Below, piece by piece: positions 34,202 through 42,243 of a stretch of DNA of 64,000 nucleotides (positions within the stretch are counted from its first letter, which is position 1; the number at the start of each line of letters is the position of its first letter). The notes under the pieces are model-generated. The model did no database searches and was not told the origin of the DNA. It was given only the letters and a program-made list of their open reading frames with translations. The position numbers and the translations under genes are program-made. The DNA lies in NCBI GenBank assembly GCA_963790545.1, contig CAWBPA010000017.1:310001-374000 (forward strand), in the 5' to 3' direction. The DNA comes from DATBJG01 sp963790545 (lineage in GTDB: Bacteria > Acidobacteriota > Vicinamibacteria > Vicinamibacterales > JAMQPK01).

Positions 34202-35557
34202 TCACTTTTCCAGCCTTTCCCCGCTCGCCCCCACGATCGGTTCGATGAACTGCCGGTAGGCGTCTTCATATCCGCGGTCGATTAGCTCCGTCAGGGGATA
34301 CGTCCGATCCGATCGCTCGTCTCGTATCCCGCGGAAGTCGAGGGGACCGACGGGGTTGTGCTGCGGCGCGATTCGGAACAGCGAGTCAAACTGACCGGCG
34401 CGTGAGACGGCATCGCTAATGGACGCCACTTCTTCTGAGGCAATGTATTCGGCAACTCGCGAGCGCAGTGTCAGCGACCGCGACACCAGTCGGTGAGGCA
34501 CGGCACGTTCCGCGGCCGCCGACACGAGCAGCACCTGGCGTACACCGGCTGCAGCGACCTCGTCGAGCACTCGTGCGATCAGGCCCAGACGGTCCGACAG
34601 TCTGTGCGTCTCTCCCTGCCAGAATCCTTCCAGCGGGAAGGTCACCGCATGCGCTTCGGAGAGCACCGGCAAGCTGAGAGCTGCGGCCAGCGCGTCAAGC
34701 ACCTGCTGGCGACCGGTTCCCGACAGATCGATCAGTTCACCCGACCGGCGACGATGGCCGGAGGATCCATCGCGCTGAAACTTTTGACGAAACGGTTCCG
34801 CCAAAAGGGCAAACACCACGTCGTGACGCGCGTCCAGGTCGTGTGCGACCACCATAAGCTCGGCAAAACCGGGTTGGCCGAGATTGTCGCCGAGCAGCTC
34901 GGCATAGCGCCGGCTGAACTCTGGTGCGGACGGCTGCCTCACGGCGGCCGCACCCCGCAGAAACTTCCAGAGCGCTTCGCGAAACAACTCGGCTGGTTCG
35001 CGCGCGTTCCAGGGGGCGCCAAGCGCCCACCCCCACCACGGACCCCGATCGCGTCGACGGTCTCCGCGACCCAGACGTTCGCGGAGCGCCGACCCTGCAA
35101 CAATCAACACGATCACAATTAGCGTAAAGAGCGCCAGCCTGGGAAGGATTGTCGGCAGCATGGCCGGCTCAAAGGCGCGACCCACGAGCGCCGCATAGCT
35201 CGTGATCAATTCCTGCCCGACCGTGGGTGACACGAGCTGCACGAGCAAGCCCAAGGGATAGGCCAGCAGCCCCGCCGCCAAAAGGACCGGCGGGACGATC
35301 ACGAGGGCACAACCCAGGATCACCGCCAGCCGAACAGCCACGAGCGGCGGTGTGAGACCGTACAGCGAACGAACCCGAGGATCCCGCCACAGTCCACCAG
35401 GCTCCCACAGGGCGGCTGCCCCATCGACCGCCGTTAACAAGGCCGCGCCTGCTCCAATCCCATGTGCGGCCACCAGATCGATTTTGATTCCGGCTTCCCG
35501 CAAGGCGCGGAGGACGCCGGCATGATAGGCCCCGGCTGTACCGGTGCCTGACAACAC
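34202..35557 (-). CDS. Patatin-like protein lacking the catalytic serine motif
   Basis: The N-terminus has the patatin oxyanion loop (LSGTGTAGAYHAGVLRAL) and continues with the fold, but the nucleophile elbow G-x-S-x-G reads HGIGAGAA, with Gly for Ser. Two membrane spans interrupt the domain (LAVILGCALVIVPPVLLAAG and LPRLALFTLIVIVLIVAG). The C-terminal part has VRQVLLVSAAA and a Pro/Asp-rich loop (NPVGPLDFRG, DRTYPLTELIDRGYEDAYRQ), which resembles the usual D-G-[GA] region. The GTG start at 35557 cuts the first strand; the frame stays open upstream (RPHLRTALVLSG) without a better start. It is likely a non-enzymatic membrane protein. Confidence 0.75.
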   Translation of the reverse strand: MLSGTGTAGAYHAGVLRALREAGIKIDLVAAHGIGAGAALLTAVDGAAALWEPGGLWRDPRVRSLYGLTPPLVAVRLAVILGCALVIVPPVLLAAGLLAYPLGLLVQLVSPTVGQELITSYAALVGRAFEPAMLPTILPRLALFTLIVIVLIVAGSALRERLGRGDRRRDRGPWWGWALGAPWNAREPAELFREALWKFLRGAAAVRQPSAPEFSRRYAELLGDNLGQPGFAELMVVAHDLDARHDVVFALLAEPFRQKFQRDGSSGHRRRSGELIDLSGTGRQQVLDALAAALSLPVLSEAHAVTFPLEGFWQGETHRLSDRLGLIARVLDEVAAAGVRQVLLVSAAAERAVPHRLVSRSLTLRSRVAEYIASEEVASISDAVSRAGQFDSLFRIAPQHNPVGPLDFRGIRDERSDRTYPLTELIDRGYEDAYRQFIEPIVGASGERLEK

Positions 35558-35643
35558 GAGCGCCGTTCGAAGGTGCGGGCGATACGCGCCTTCCGAGCGC
35601 GGCCGGCGGGATTCAGATCCGGACGGAATGGGTACGTCTCGTT

Positions 35644-36111
35644 TCAGGCTTCGTCGTGGATGGTGATGAGCTTGATGATCTCAAAGGTGCGAACCCCACC
35701 GGGCGTCGGGACTTTGATCTCGTCACCCGATTCTTTGCCCATCAACGCGCGCCCGATGGGCGAGCTCGTCGAGATGAGCCCCCGGGCGGCATCGGCCTCT
35801 TCGGGCATCACCAGCTGGTACACGATCAGTTCACCGCCGTCTTCCTTGAGATGCACGGTTGAACCGAACGCGATTTTTCCTTGGGGAATCTTGTCGAGAT
35901 TCATCAGAGAAATCTCTGCGACACGCTTTTTCAACATCCCGATGCGAGCCTGCAGAAACGTCTGCCGTTCTTTGGCCGCCTGATACTCGGCATTCTCACG
36001 CAAGTCACCGAGTTCGCGCGCGCGCTTGATCTCTTTGGGAAGCTCGGTGCGCAACTCGACCTCGAGCTCCTGAATCTCGTCTTCGAACTTTTTCAGAATC
36101 TGGGCTTTCAT
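35644..36111 (-). CDS. greA: Transcription elongation factor GreA/GreB family
   Basis: Rescues backtracked RNA polymerase by stimulating transcript cleavage. The N-terminal coiled coil (EDEIQELEVELRTELPKEIK, RARELGDLRENAEYQAAKER) carries the acidic tip residues (D/E in GDLRENAEY). The C-terminal FKBP-like domain ends with SSPIGRALMGKESGDEIKV and PGGVRTFEIIKL. At 155 residues from ATG 36109-36111 it matches the family. The longer upstream frame is not needed. It lies between the patatin-like gene and the divergent spoU gene. Confidence 0.93.
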   Translation of the reverse strand: MKAQILKKFEDEIQELEVELRTELPKEIKRARELGDLRENAEYQAAKERQTFLQARIGMLKKRVAEISLMNLDKIPQGKIAFGSTVHLKEDGGELIVYQLVMPEEADAARGLISTSSPIGRALMGKESGDEIKVPTPGGVRTFEIIKLITIHDEA

Positions 36112-36260
36112 TCTTCGGTTGTCGCGGGGCCCCACCCCCACGACCTGTACCTCGCAACCTTCGGTTGCTCGGCAATGGCTTGCTGCGACGATCCGGCTTC
36201 CGCCGTGGCATGCCCGCCTGGGCAGGTCGGCCATCTTAGCACATCTGCTATGCTGTTCTC

Positions 36261-37106
36261 GTGCCACGACTTGCGCACGTTTCACCTTCCGAACGCATTC
36301 GTACGATCGCCAGCCGTCAGAACCCGACCGTCCAGCTGTTTCGTGAGCTGGCGCGCAGACGCAAACCGGCCGAAACTCGGATGCTCATCGACGGGTGGCA
36401 TCTGTTGCTCGAAGCGCGGCAGGCGGGTCTGGACATCGAACAGGCGGCCTTCACGCGCGATTTGCTCGAGACGCCACAGACGGCGCTCGTTGCCAATGAG
36501 CTTGCTGAATCGGGCGTCGAAGTGTTCGAAGCCAGCGGTGCCGTGATGGAGGCCCTCAGCCCCGTCCGCACACCAACAGGTGTCGTAGCCATCGCCCGGC
36601 ACGACGCCGCAACCCTCGATGCGGTCTTCAAGAATCCTCCGCAGCTGTTGTTGCTCGCGCTCGACATCCAGGATCCCGGCAACCTTGGAGCCATGATTCG
36701 TGCGGCCGATGCGGCCGGTGCGACCGGGATCGTCGCGTGTGGAGCGTCAGCCGATCCGTTCGGGTGGAAAGCGCTGCGCGGGGCGATGGGCAGTGCGTTC
36801 CGTTTGCCCATTGCGCGCGCGCCGCTCGAGACCACGATGCGTGTGGCCCGAGCCGCGCGCGTCAGGCTCGTGGCGGCCGTCCCGCGCTACGGGCAACCGC
36901 TGTTCGAAACCGACCTGGGCGCGCCAACGGCCTTCTTGCTGGGGACCGAAGGTGCAGGCCTGCCCCTGAGTCTGCTGCAACAGATGGACGAAACGGTCAC
37001 CATCCCGATGCGGCCGCCGGTTGAGTCGCTGAATGTCGCTGTTGCGGCTGCCCTGCTCTTCTACGAAGCGATGCGACAGCGATCTAAGCTAGGCTCTCGG
37101 CGCTAG
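36261..37106 (+). CDS. RNA 2'-O-methyltransferase, SpoU/TrmH family
   Basis: A SPOUT (trefoil-knot) methyltransferase acting on rRNA or tRNA ribose. It has an N-terminal substrate-binding domain (ELARRRKPAETRMLIDGWHL), then DIQDPGNLGAMIRAADA (motif 1, about residue 137), FLLGTEGAGLP (motif 2) and IPMRPPVESLNVAVAAALLF (motif 3). It has 281 residues and a GTG start. The last codons and the TAG stop (37104-37106) lie inside a heptad array. The exact target nucleotide cannot be read. Confidence 0.9.
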   Translation: MPRLAHVSPSERIRTIASRQNPTVQLFRELARRRKPAETRMLIDGWHLLLEARQAGLDIEQAAFTRDLLETPQTALVANELAESGVEVFEASGAVMEALSPVRTPTGVVAIARHDAATLDAVFKNPPQLLLLALDIQDPGNLGAMIRAADAAGATGIVACGASADPFGWKALRGAMGSAFRLPIARAPLETTMRVARAARVRLVAAVPRYGQPLFETDLGAPTAFLLGTEGAGLPLSLLQQMDETVTIPMRPPVESLNVAVAAALLFYEAMRQRSKLGSRR

Positions 37107-37131
37107 GCTCTCGGATCTCGGCATCTGGCTC
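37090..37131. repeat. TAGGCTC/TCGG heptad array across the spoU stop
   Basis: Six 7-base units: TAGGCTC, TCGGCGC, TAGGCTC, TCGGATC, TCGGCAT, CTGGCTC. The third unit supplies the TAG stop of the SpoU-family gene, and the array ends five bases before the rarA ATG. Confidence 0.65.
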
Positions 37132-37136
37132 TTCCA

Positions 37137-38489
37137 ATGGAATCAGGTTCGCTCTTCGCATCCGACGAGACCCCCTCGAAGCGTCCTCCGGGAACGCCGT
37201 TGGCCGAGCGAATGCGACCACGGTCGCTAGATGCCTTCATCGGGCAGGACGAGATTCTCGCGCCGGGGAAGCCTCTTCGAGAGGCCATCGAACGCGACCT
37301 CCTGCAGTCGATCATTCTGTGGGGACCACCCGGGACCGGCAAGACCACCCTGGCCCGGATCATTGCCGATCTCACGCAGGCGCGGTTCGTGGCATTCAGC
37401 GCCGTCTTGGCCGGCATCAAGGAAATTCGCGACGTGATGGCGGCCGCCGAGCGCACACGGCGCGAAATGAACCGGAGGACCATCGTCTTCATCGACGAAA
37501 TCCACCGATTCAACAGAGCGCAGCAGGATGCCTTTCTCCCGCGGGTCGAGGCCGGAGACATCGTGCTGATTGGCGCAACAACCGAGAATCCCTCCTTCGA
37601 GGTCAATGCGGCCCTCCTGTCGCGGTCGCGTGTATTCGTCCTTCGCGCGCTCACTCAGGAAGAAATCGCCACATTGCTCCGCCGTGCGCTCGACGACCGC
37701 GAACAGGGGCTTGGCGCACTGAATGTCGAGTTGGCGGAAGGCGTCGTTGAAGCGATCGCCCGCTTTGCCAATGGCGACGCGCGAACAGCGTTGAATCTAC
37801 TGGAGCTGGCCGTTGCAGGGGCGCCGACGACGTCAGGCCCTGCTCAGGTAGAGCGCCGTGTCGTCGACCTGCCGCTCCTCGAACAGGCGATGCAGCGCCG
37901 CACGCTTCTGTACGACAAATCAGGTGAAGAGCACTACAACCTGATTTCAGCCCTTCACAAGTCAATGCGAAACAGCGATCCGGATGCCTCGGTATACTGG
38001 TTGGCCCGTATGGTCGAATCAGGCGAGGATCCCCTGTATATTGCCCGACGGCTGGTGAGATTCGCATCCGAGGACATCGGCAACGCCGATCCGCAGGCGC
38101 TCGCCATTGCCGTGGCGGCAAAAGATGCCGTACATTTCATCGGAATGCCGGAGGGCAATACGGCGCTCGCGCAGGCCGTCATCTATCTGGCCACGTCCCC
38201 GAAGAGCAACGCGATCTATCAGGCGTACTTGCAGGCAGCCGAAGATGCGATGCGCGACGTGGCGGAACCAGTGCCGCTGCATCTCAGGAATGCGCCGACA
38301 CCGTTGATGAAAGCGCTCGACTACGGCAAGCACTATCGCTACGCCCATGACGAACCCGACGCGGTCAGCGACATGGAATGCCTGCCGCCCTCGCTCAAGG
38401 GCAGGCGCTACTACATGCCGACTACACGTGGATTCGAGGCCGAACTCGAGCGGCGATTGACTGAATGGCGAACGAAGAAGGCGCGATGA
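37137..38489 (+). CDS. rarA: Replication-associated recombination protein A
   Basis: A clamp-loader-like AAA+ ATPase that acts at stalled forks. It has LAERMRPRSLDAFIGQ, Walker A GPPGTGKT (about residue 62), Walker B IVFIDEIHRFN, sensor 1 GATTENPSFEV and the C-terminal tetramerisation part (LYDKSGEEHYNLISALHKSM, GSDPDA-like NSDPDASVYWLARM, KHYRYAHD). The length of 450 residues is standard. The gene is intact and ends 50 bases before the serine hydrolase. Confidence 0.95.
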   Translation: MESGSLFASDETPSKRPPGTPLAERMRPRSLDAFIGQDEILAPGKPLREAIERDLLQSIILWGPPGTGKTTLARIIADLTQARFVAFSAVLAGIKEIRDVMAAAERTRREMNRRTIVFIDEIHRFNRAQQDAFLPRVEAGDIVLIGATTENPSFEVNAALLSRSRVFVLRALTQEEIATLLRRALDDREQGLGALNVELAEGVVEAIARFANGDARTALNLLELAVAGAPTTSGPAQVERRVVDLPLLEQAMQRRTLLYDKSGEEHYNLISALHKSMRNSDPDASVYWLARMVESGEDPLYIARRLVRFASEDIGNADPQALAIAVAAKDAVHFIGMPEGNTALAQAVIYLATSPKSNAIYQAYLQAAEDAMRDVAEPVPLHLRNAPTPLMKALDYGKHYRYAHDEPDAVSDMECLPPSLKGRRYYMPTTRGFEAELERRLTEWRTKKAR

Positions 38490-38539
38490 GCCGAAACCCC
38501 GGAAGGGTTTAAGGACCCGCCGGCGATCAGGAGGTACAG

Positions 38540-39761
38540 ATGACTCGTGTGCTGATCCTGGCACTGACGCTGCTTCTGGTGCCCTTTCACCTGCCGGCGC
38601 AGACGGGACCGGCAATCTCGAAGGAAGGAAGCGCCGAGTTGTCTCGGTACCTGAAAGAGATGGTCGATGGGGGGCGCGTTCCCGGTCTCGTCGCCCTGGT
38701 CGTGAGCCCCGATCGCGTGCTGTATCAAGAGGCCTTCGGCAAGCTCGACGTCGCCCGCAACACGCCCATGCCGCAGGACGCCATTTTCCGAATCGCATCG
38801 ATGACCAAACCGGTCACGTCGTTCGCCATCATGATGCTCGTCGAGGACGGCAAGCTCAGCCTCGACGACCCGATCTCGAAATATCTGCCGGCATTCCAGA
38901 ACCCGCAGGTGTTCACGAAGTTCAACGACGCTGACGGCAAGTACGAAACACGGCCCGCCCGACACCCCATGACGATCCGGCATCTCCTGGCCAACACCTC
39001 AGGTCTCGGCTACGCGTTCTCGAACCGCACGGCACTGCAACTGCAGGCCGCCACGATGAAGAGCGAGACCGAGCTGCCGCTCGTGGCAGACCCTGGAGAC
39101 AAATGGGTCTACGGGCCCAGCACCCGCGTACTCGGCGAGGTCGTCGAGAAACTCTCGGGGCAGAGTCTCGACACGTACTTTCAGACGAAGATTTTCGAGC
39201 CGCTGCGGATGGTCGATACGTCCTTTGTCGTGGCTCCCGACAAACACAACCGCGTGGTCACCACTCACGCCCGCGTGAACGGCAAGCTGGTCGAGCAGCC
39301 GAATCCTGCAACCGTGCAGTCACCCGTCCGTGGTGACGGCGGCCTGAATGCAACAGCGCGTGACTACGGACTGTTTCTTCAGATGCTGCTGAACGACGGC
39401 CGGCTTCCCCATGGCAGGTTGCTGGGGGAACGATCGGTCAAGATCGATGGGGCAAAATCACATTGGTGCAGTCGTGGTCGAGGAGCAACCGGCGGCGATT
39501 CCAGAGCGGACGCGACCGTTTCCGCTCGGTGCCGGACTCGACAAGTTCGGCTTGGGGTTTCAGATTGCCTCCCGCACCGAGCCTGGTATGCGCAGTGCCG
39601 GCAGCTACAACTGGGCCGGTATCTTCAATACCCATTTCTGGGTCGATCCGAATCGTCGCGTTGGCGTCGTCTTGCTCATGCAGGTGCTGCCGTTTTACGA
39701 CGAATCCTGCATCGAACTTCTTCGCGGGTTCGAGCAGCGGATGTACAAGAATCTTCACTGA
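38540..39761 (+). CDS. Secreted serine hydrolase, class C beta-lactamase family (one frameshift)
   Basis: A penicillin-binding-protein-like esterase or peptidase exported by a signal peptide (ILALTLLLVPFHLPAQ). The active site SMTK (S-x-x-K, about residue 90), Y-G-P (WVYGPSTRVLGEVV, Tyr as the second motif) and HLLANTSGLGY are present. Near 39440-39450 the frame shifts by one. The correct continuation is MGQNHIGAVVVEEQ, LGAGLDKFGLGFQIA, GSYNWAGIFNTHFWVDP and an end at 39761. It has a perfect AGGAGG site. The substrate is unknown. Such proteins are common in Acidobacteriota. Confidence 0.88.
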
Positions 39762-39781
39762 TCAGGTGCGAGGTACACCCC

Positions 39782-40294
39782 GTGAACCTTCAAGATCTTC
39801 GCGTACTGCTCGACTACCACTATTGGGCGCGTGATCGGATTCTTGACGCCGTCGTGCCCCTCGCACCCGAACAGCTCACCCGCGACATGGGCAACAGTTT
39901 CCGCTCCATTCGCGACACGCTCGTGCACACCTACGCGGCCGAATGGGCCTGGTATTCGCGCTGGCGGGGAGAGTCGCCGACCGCCCTGCTGGCGTCTGAC
40001 ACGTTTGCCGATGTGCCCTCGCTCCGACATGAGTGGAACCTGCACGAAGTGAAGATGCGTGCGCTCCTGGACGGCTTTGACGAGGAAGGAATTACTCGCC
40101 GAATCGAGTACAAGCTCCTGAACGGACAGCCCGGCTCATCGGTCTTCTGGCACATGCTGCAGCACGTCGTCAACCATGCGAGCTATCATCGCGGCCAGGT
40201 GACGACCATGTTGAGACAAATCGGAGCTGCCCCGCCAAAGGCGATGGACTTGATTGCGTTTTACCGAGAAAGGGCGAATAAGACGTCCGGCTAA
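39782..40294 (+). CDS. DinB family protein
   Basis: A four-helix metal-binding protein of the DinB/YfiT superfamily (possible thiol-dependent transferase). It has LLDYHYWARDRILDAVVPL, the first His in DTLVHTYAAEWAWYSRW and the pair in VVNHASYHRGQVTTML, giving the usual three-His site. It has 170 residues from GTG 39782, 20 bases after the hydrolase stop. The uncorrected frame of the hydrolase runs into this gene and makes a false fusion. The stop codon (40292-40294) lies in a REP element. Confidence 0.88.
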   Translation: MNLQDLRVLLDYHYWARDRILDAVVPLAPEQLTRDMGNSFRSIRDTLVHTYAAEWAWYSRWRGESPTALLASDTFADVPSLRHEWNLHEVKMRALLDGFDEEGITRRIEYKLLNGQPGSSVFWHMLQHVVNHASYHRGQVTTMLRQIGAAPPKAMDLIAFYRERANKTSG

Positions 40295-40307
40295 AGCCGG
40301 ACGCTAC
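40284..40307 (-). repeat. REP-like palindrome with GTAG foot, overlapping the DinB-gene stop
   Basis: The minus strand reads GTAG and then a palindrome with arms CGTCCGGCT and AGCCGGACG. The TAA stop (40292-40294) of the DinB gene is in its centre. It forms an inverted pair with 40335-40359. Confidence 0.8.
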
Positions 40308-40334
40308 AACGGCTAGTGCTCCTGCGGTTCTTGC

Positions 40335-40359
40335 GTAGCGTCCGGCTTTAGCCGGACGA
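40335..40359 (+). repeat. REP-like palindrome with GTAG foot, inverted partner
   Basis: The plus strand reads GTAG and then a palindrome with arms CGTCCGGCT and AGCCGGACG, a near-identical inverted copy of 40284-40307 separated by 27 bases. Such pairs are typical of REP doublets. It ends seven bases before the stop of the serine protease gene. Confidence 0.8.
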
Positions 40360-40365
40360 TCGGTC

Positions 40366-41247
40366 CTAGTCTCCCGTCGCTGCCTGGACGAGGGAAAGTC
40401 CGGGGACTTTCCGGAACATGTCATCCCTCAGCGGCAGGATGAACGAAAACCGGAAGTCGCCTTCCATTCGACCGACCGGAATTCCAACGAGACTCCCCTG
40501 CTGATCCAGAACACCGCCACCCGACACGCCTGGATGGCCGTCGGTGAGACACGTTACGAGACCATTGGAGGTGCGCTGGCCGATGTACCCGGTCGAGAGG
40601 ATGATCCCCTTCGAATAGTCGTTGCCCAGGCGCACGACCGGCTCGGCGAAGTCGTACGAGAACGCGGTGTCGACGCGGAGCGGCGGCAGATCGATGGGTT
40701 TCTTGACCTTGATGATCGCCCAATCCCCCGGATGCACTTCCACGTTGGCATTGCCGGCGTCAACGACCTGAGCCTTGATTTTCTTGCCCTTGTAGATGAT
40801 TTCAATCGACACAATCCGGCGGGCGTCTGCACGATCCAGATCGTCGCCAAGAGCCATGACGCCGTGCTTGACGGTAATGAAGTACCCGTTACCCAGGTAG
40901 CCCGCCGTGCCGTAGTTGAGTCGTCCGCGGTTGTCGTGGGTGTTGAGCTCCACGAAGCTTTCGCGCCGCTCTCTTAGCAGCTTGACGGGAAACAGTCCCA
41001 TCTCCGCCTGGATCTGACGTTTGACTTCCTCGACCGTGCCGGCTGTGCCGGTGGCGCGCTCTTCTGATCGCGAGCGCATTCCATCGATCTGGCCCATCAG
41101 CTCGCCTCGGAGCGCCGCAATTTTCGCGTCGCTTTCGGCAAACTTCAGTTCAGCGGTCCACGTTGCCGCGTAACTTCCGACCGCATACGCGGCCAGGGCA
41201 ACCGTCGCCAGGATAGACGCATACACTACGGGCTTCGAAACCGACAT
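40366..41247 (-). CDS. Membrane-anchored trypsin-like serine protease
   Basis: One N-terminal membrane span (VVYASILATVALAAYAVGSY) and a helical linker lead to a chymotrypsin-fold domain. The catalytic triad is visible as His in YFITVKHGV (about residue 128), Asp in HPGDWAIIK and Ser in HPGVSGGGVL (G-x-S-G-G, about 256). There is no PDZ domain, unlike DegP. I start at ATG 41245-41247 because GGAGG lies just upstream and the membrane span follows. It has 293 residues and is probably an envelope quality-control or processing protease. Confidence 0.85.
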   Translation of the reverse strand: MSVSKPVVYASILATVALAAYAVGSYAATWTAELKFAESDAKIAALRGELMGQIDGMRSRSEERATGTAGTVEEVKRQIQAEMGLFPVKLLRERRESFVELNTHDNRGRLNYGTAGYLGNGYFITVKHGVMALGDDLDRADARRIVSIEIIYKGKKIKAQVVDAGNANVEVHPGDWAIIKVKKPIDLPPLRVDTAFSYDFAEPVVRLGNDYSKGIILSTGYIGQRTSNGLVTCLTDGHPGVSGGGVLDQQGSLVGIPVGRMEGDFRFSFILPLRDDMFRKVPGLSLVQAATGD

Positions 41248-41359
41248 GAGTACCCCTCCGGCCTGGGCTGTTCGCGGCCCGGACCGCATCGACCACAATC
41301 AATTGTTTGGATACAGAACGTGAGGTAACTATCACTGTAGCAAACGGTTCCGCGTCGTG

Positions 41360-41542
41360 TCAAGCTTGCCGGCCGGTCGTGTGCCGGACGAGGAACCAGC
41401 CCGCCAGAAACGCTAAGATCCCGGCCATGAACAAGTTGAAGGCGGGCCCCATGGGCCCGGCCGTGAACAGGTCGACCACGAGAAGCCACATTCCGAGCAA
41501 CTGCAGGCCTCGCCCTACGTAATAGACGACCCGCACGGCCAT
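41360..41542 (-). CDS. Small two-span membrane protein
   Basis: A 60-residue protein with two hydrophobic helices (GLQLLGMWLLVVDLFTAG and FNLFMAGILAFLAGWFLVR) and short charged ends. It looks genuine by hydropathy and by its compact placement upstream of the serine protease on the same strand. No function is known. Confidence 0.65.
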   Translation of the reverse strand: MAVRVVYYVGRGLQLLGMWLLVVDLFTAGPMGPAFNLFMAGILAFLAGWFLVRHTTGRQA

Positions 41543-41652
41543 TTAGCCTTTCGACCTTTCACGCGATGTTCTAAAGCCGGACATCTTACAGTAGTTATCG
41601 GATCTTGACCGCCGAGGATGCGGGCCCACACAATTGCTTAAGAGATTCACCG

Positions 41653-42243
41653 ATGCGATATCTGGTCACGGCCCGGGTCAAGGATGGCCGCAGGGCGGCC
41701 TTACGCGATGCCATTGAGGACGAGCGCTTGGGCCAGGGTTCGGTCGCCGGAGACGAGTATCTCCGGAATATGGAAGCGGCTCGCGAAATGCCCGACGGCA
41801 AGGTGTGCTGGGTGGAAACCTGTTTCTGCCCGACGCCGCTCCAGGAAGAGCGTTCGTACTGGGAAGAGTATTTCGATCTCACCAAGGTGCAGGACGCGCA
41901 CGATCGACGACGGTGCCGCGATCTTTCAGGCACGGAGCCGTGGGCCTGCAGCGACTGCGACTGCACGGAGCGCCTCGAGGCACGACTGGCGACGAAAGGG
42001 CGATCGTTTCTCGAAGTCTTAAGGCTGAAGTCTGAAGTTGAAGTCAAGCTTTCATATTCTCTGAAAGTTCTTTTCCACTTCTCGCCGAGTGAGCCGCAGC
42101 ATCACCGGGCGACCGTGCGGGCACACGGTCGAGTACGAAGTCCGGCGCAGCTCATCGAGAATGTGCGCCATCTTCTGATGCGTCAACGGGTAGTTGGCCT
42201 TCACCGCGGCATGGCAGGCCATGGTCGCTGCCAGTCGGCGTAA
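41653..42243 (+). CDS. Conserved Cys-rich protein of unknown function (C-terminus doubtful)
   Basis: From ATG 41653 the first 125 residues are coherent: MRYLVTARVKDGRRAAL, GSVAGDEYLRNMEAAREMP, ETCFCPTPLQEERSYWEEYF, DAHDRRRCRDLSGTEPWACS, CDCTERLEARL. It has seven cysteines, including CFC and CSDCDC, which suggests a metal site. After about 42018 the frame enters a GAAGT repeat and then runs antisense to the end of mutL, which is unlikely to be real. A one-base shift would end it at the TAA of 42020-42022. The family seems conserved but I cannot name a function. Confidence 0.6.
   Translation: MRYLVTARVKDGRRAALRDAIEDERLGQGSVAGDEYLRNMEAAREMPDGKVCWVETCFCPTPLQEERSYWEEYFDLTKVQDAHDRRRCRDLSGTEPWACSDCDCTERLEARLATKGRSFLEVLRLKSEVEVKLSYSLKVLFHFSPSEPQHHRATVRAHGRVRSPAQLIENVRHLLMRQRVVGLHRGMAGHGRCQSA
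42014..42048. repeat. CTGAAGT-type heptad array between convergent genes
   Basis: GAAGT recurs at six- to eight-base spacing (CTGAAGT, CTGAAGT, TGAAGTC). It lies where the Cys-rich gene should end and four bases from the mutL stop, so again the array touches gene ends. Confidence 0.5.

Noticed and set aside
38540..40294. Fusion of a serine hydrolase with DinB
   Set aside because: It arises only from a one-base shift near 39445. The true hydrolase C-terminus is in the next frame and ends at 39761, and DinB has its own GTG start at 39782.
41565..41590. A fifth REP element (CTAAAGCCGGACATC)
   Set aside because: Only a fragment of the palindrome is present and the foot does not match; probably a decayed copy, not claimed.
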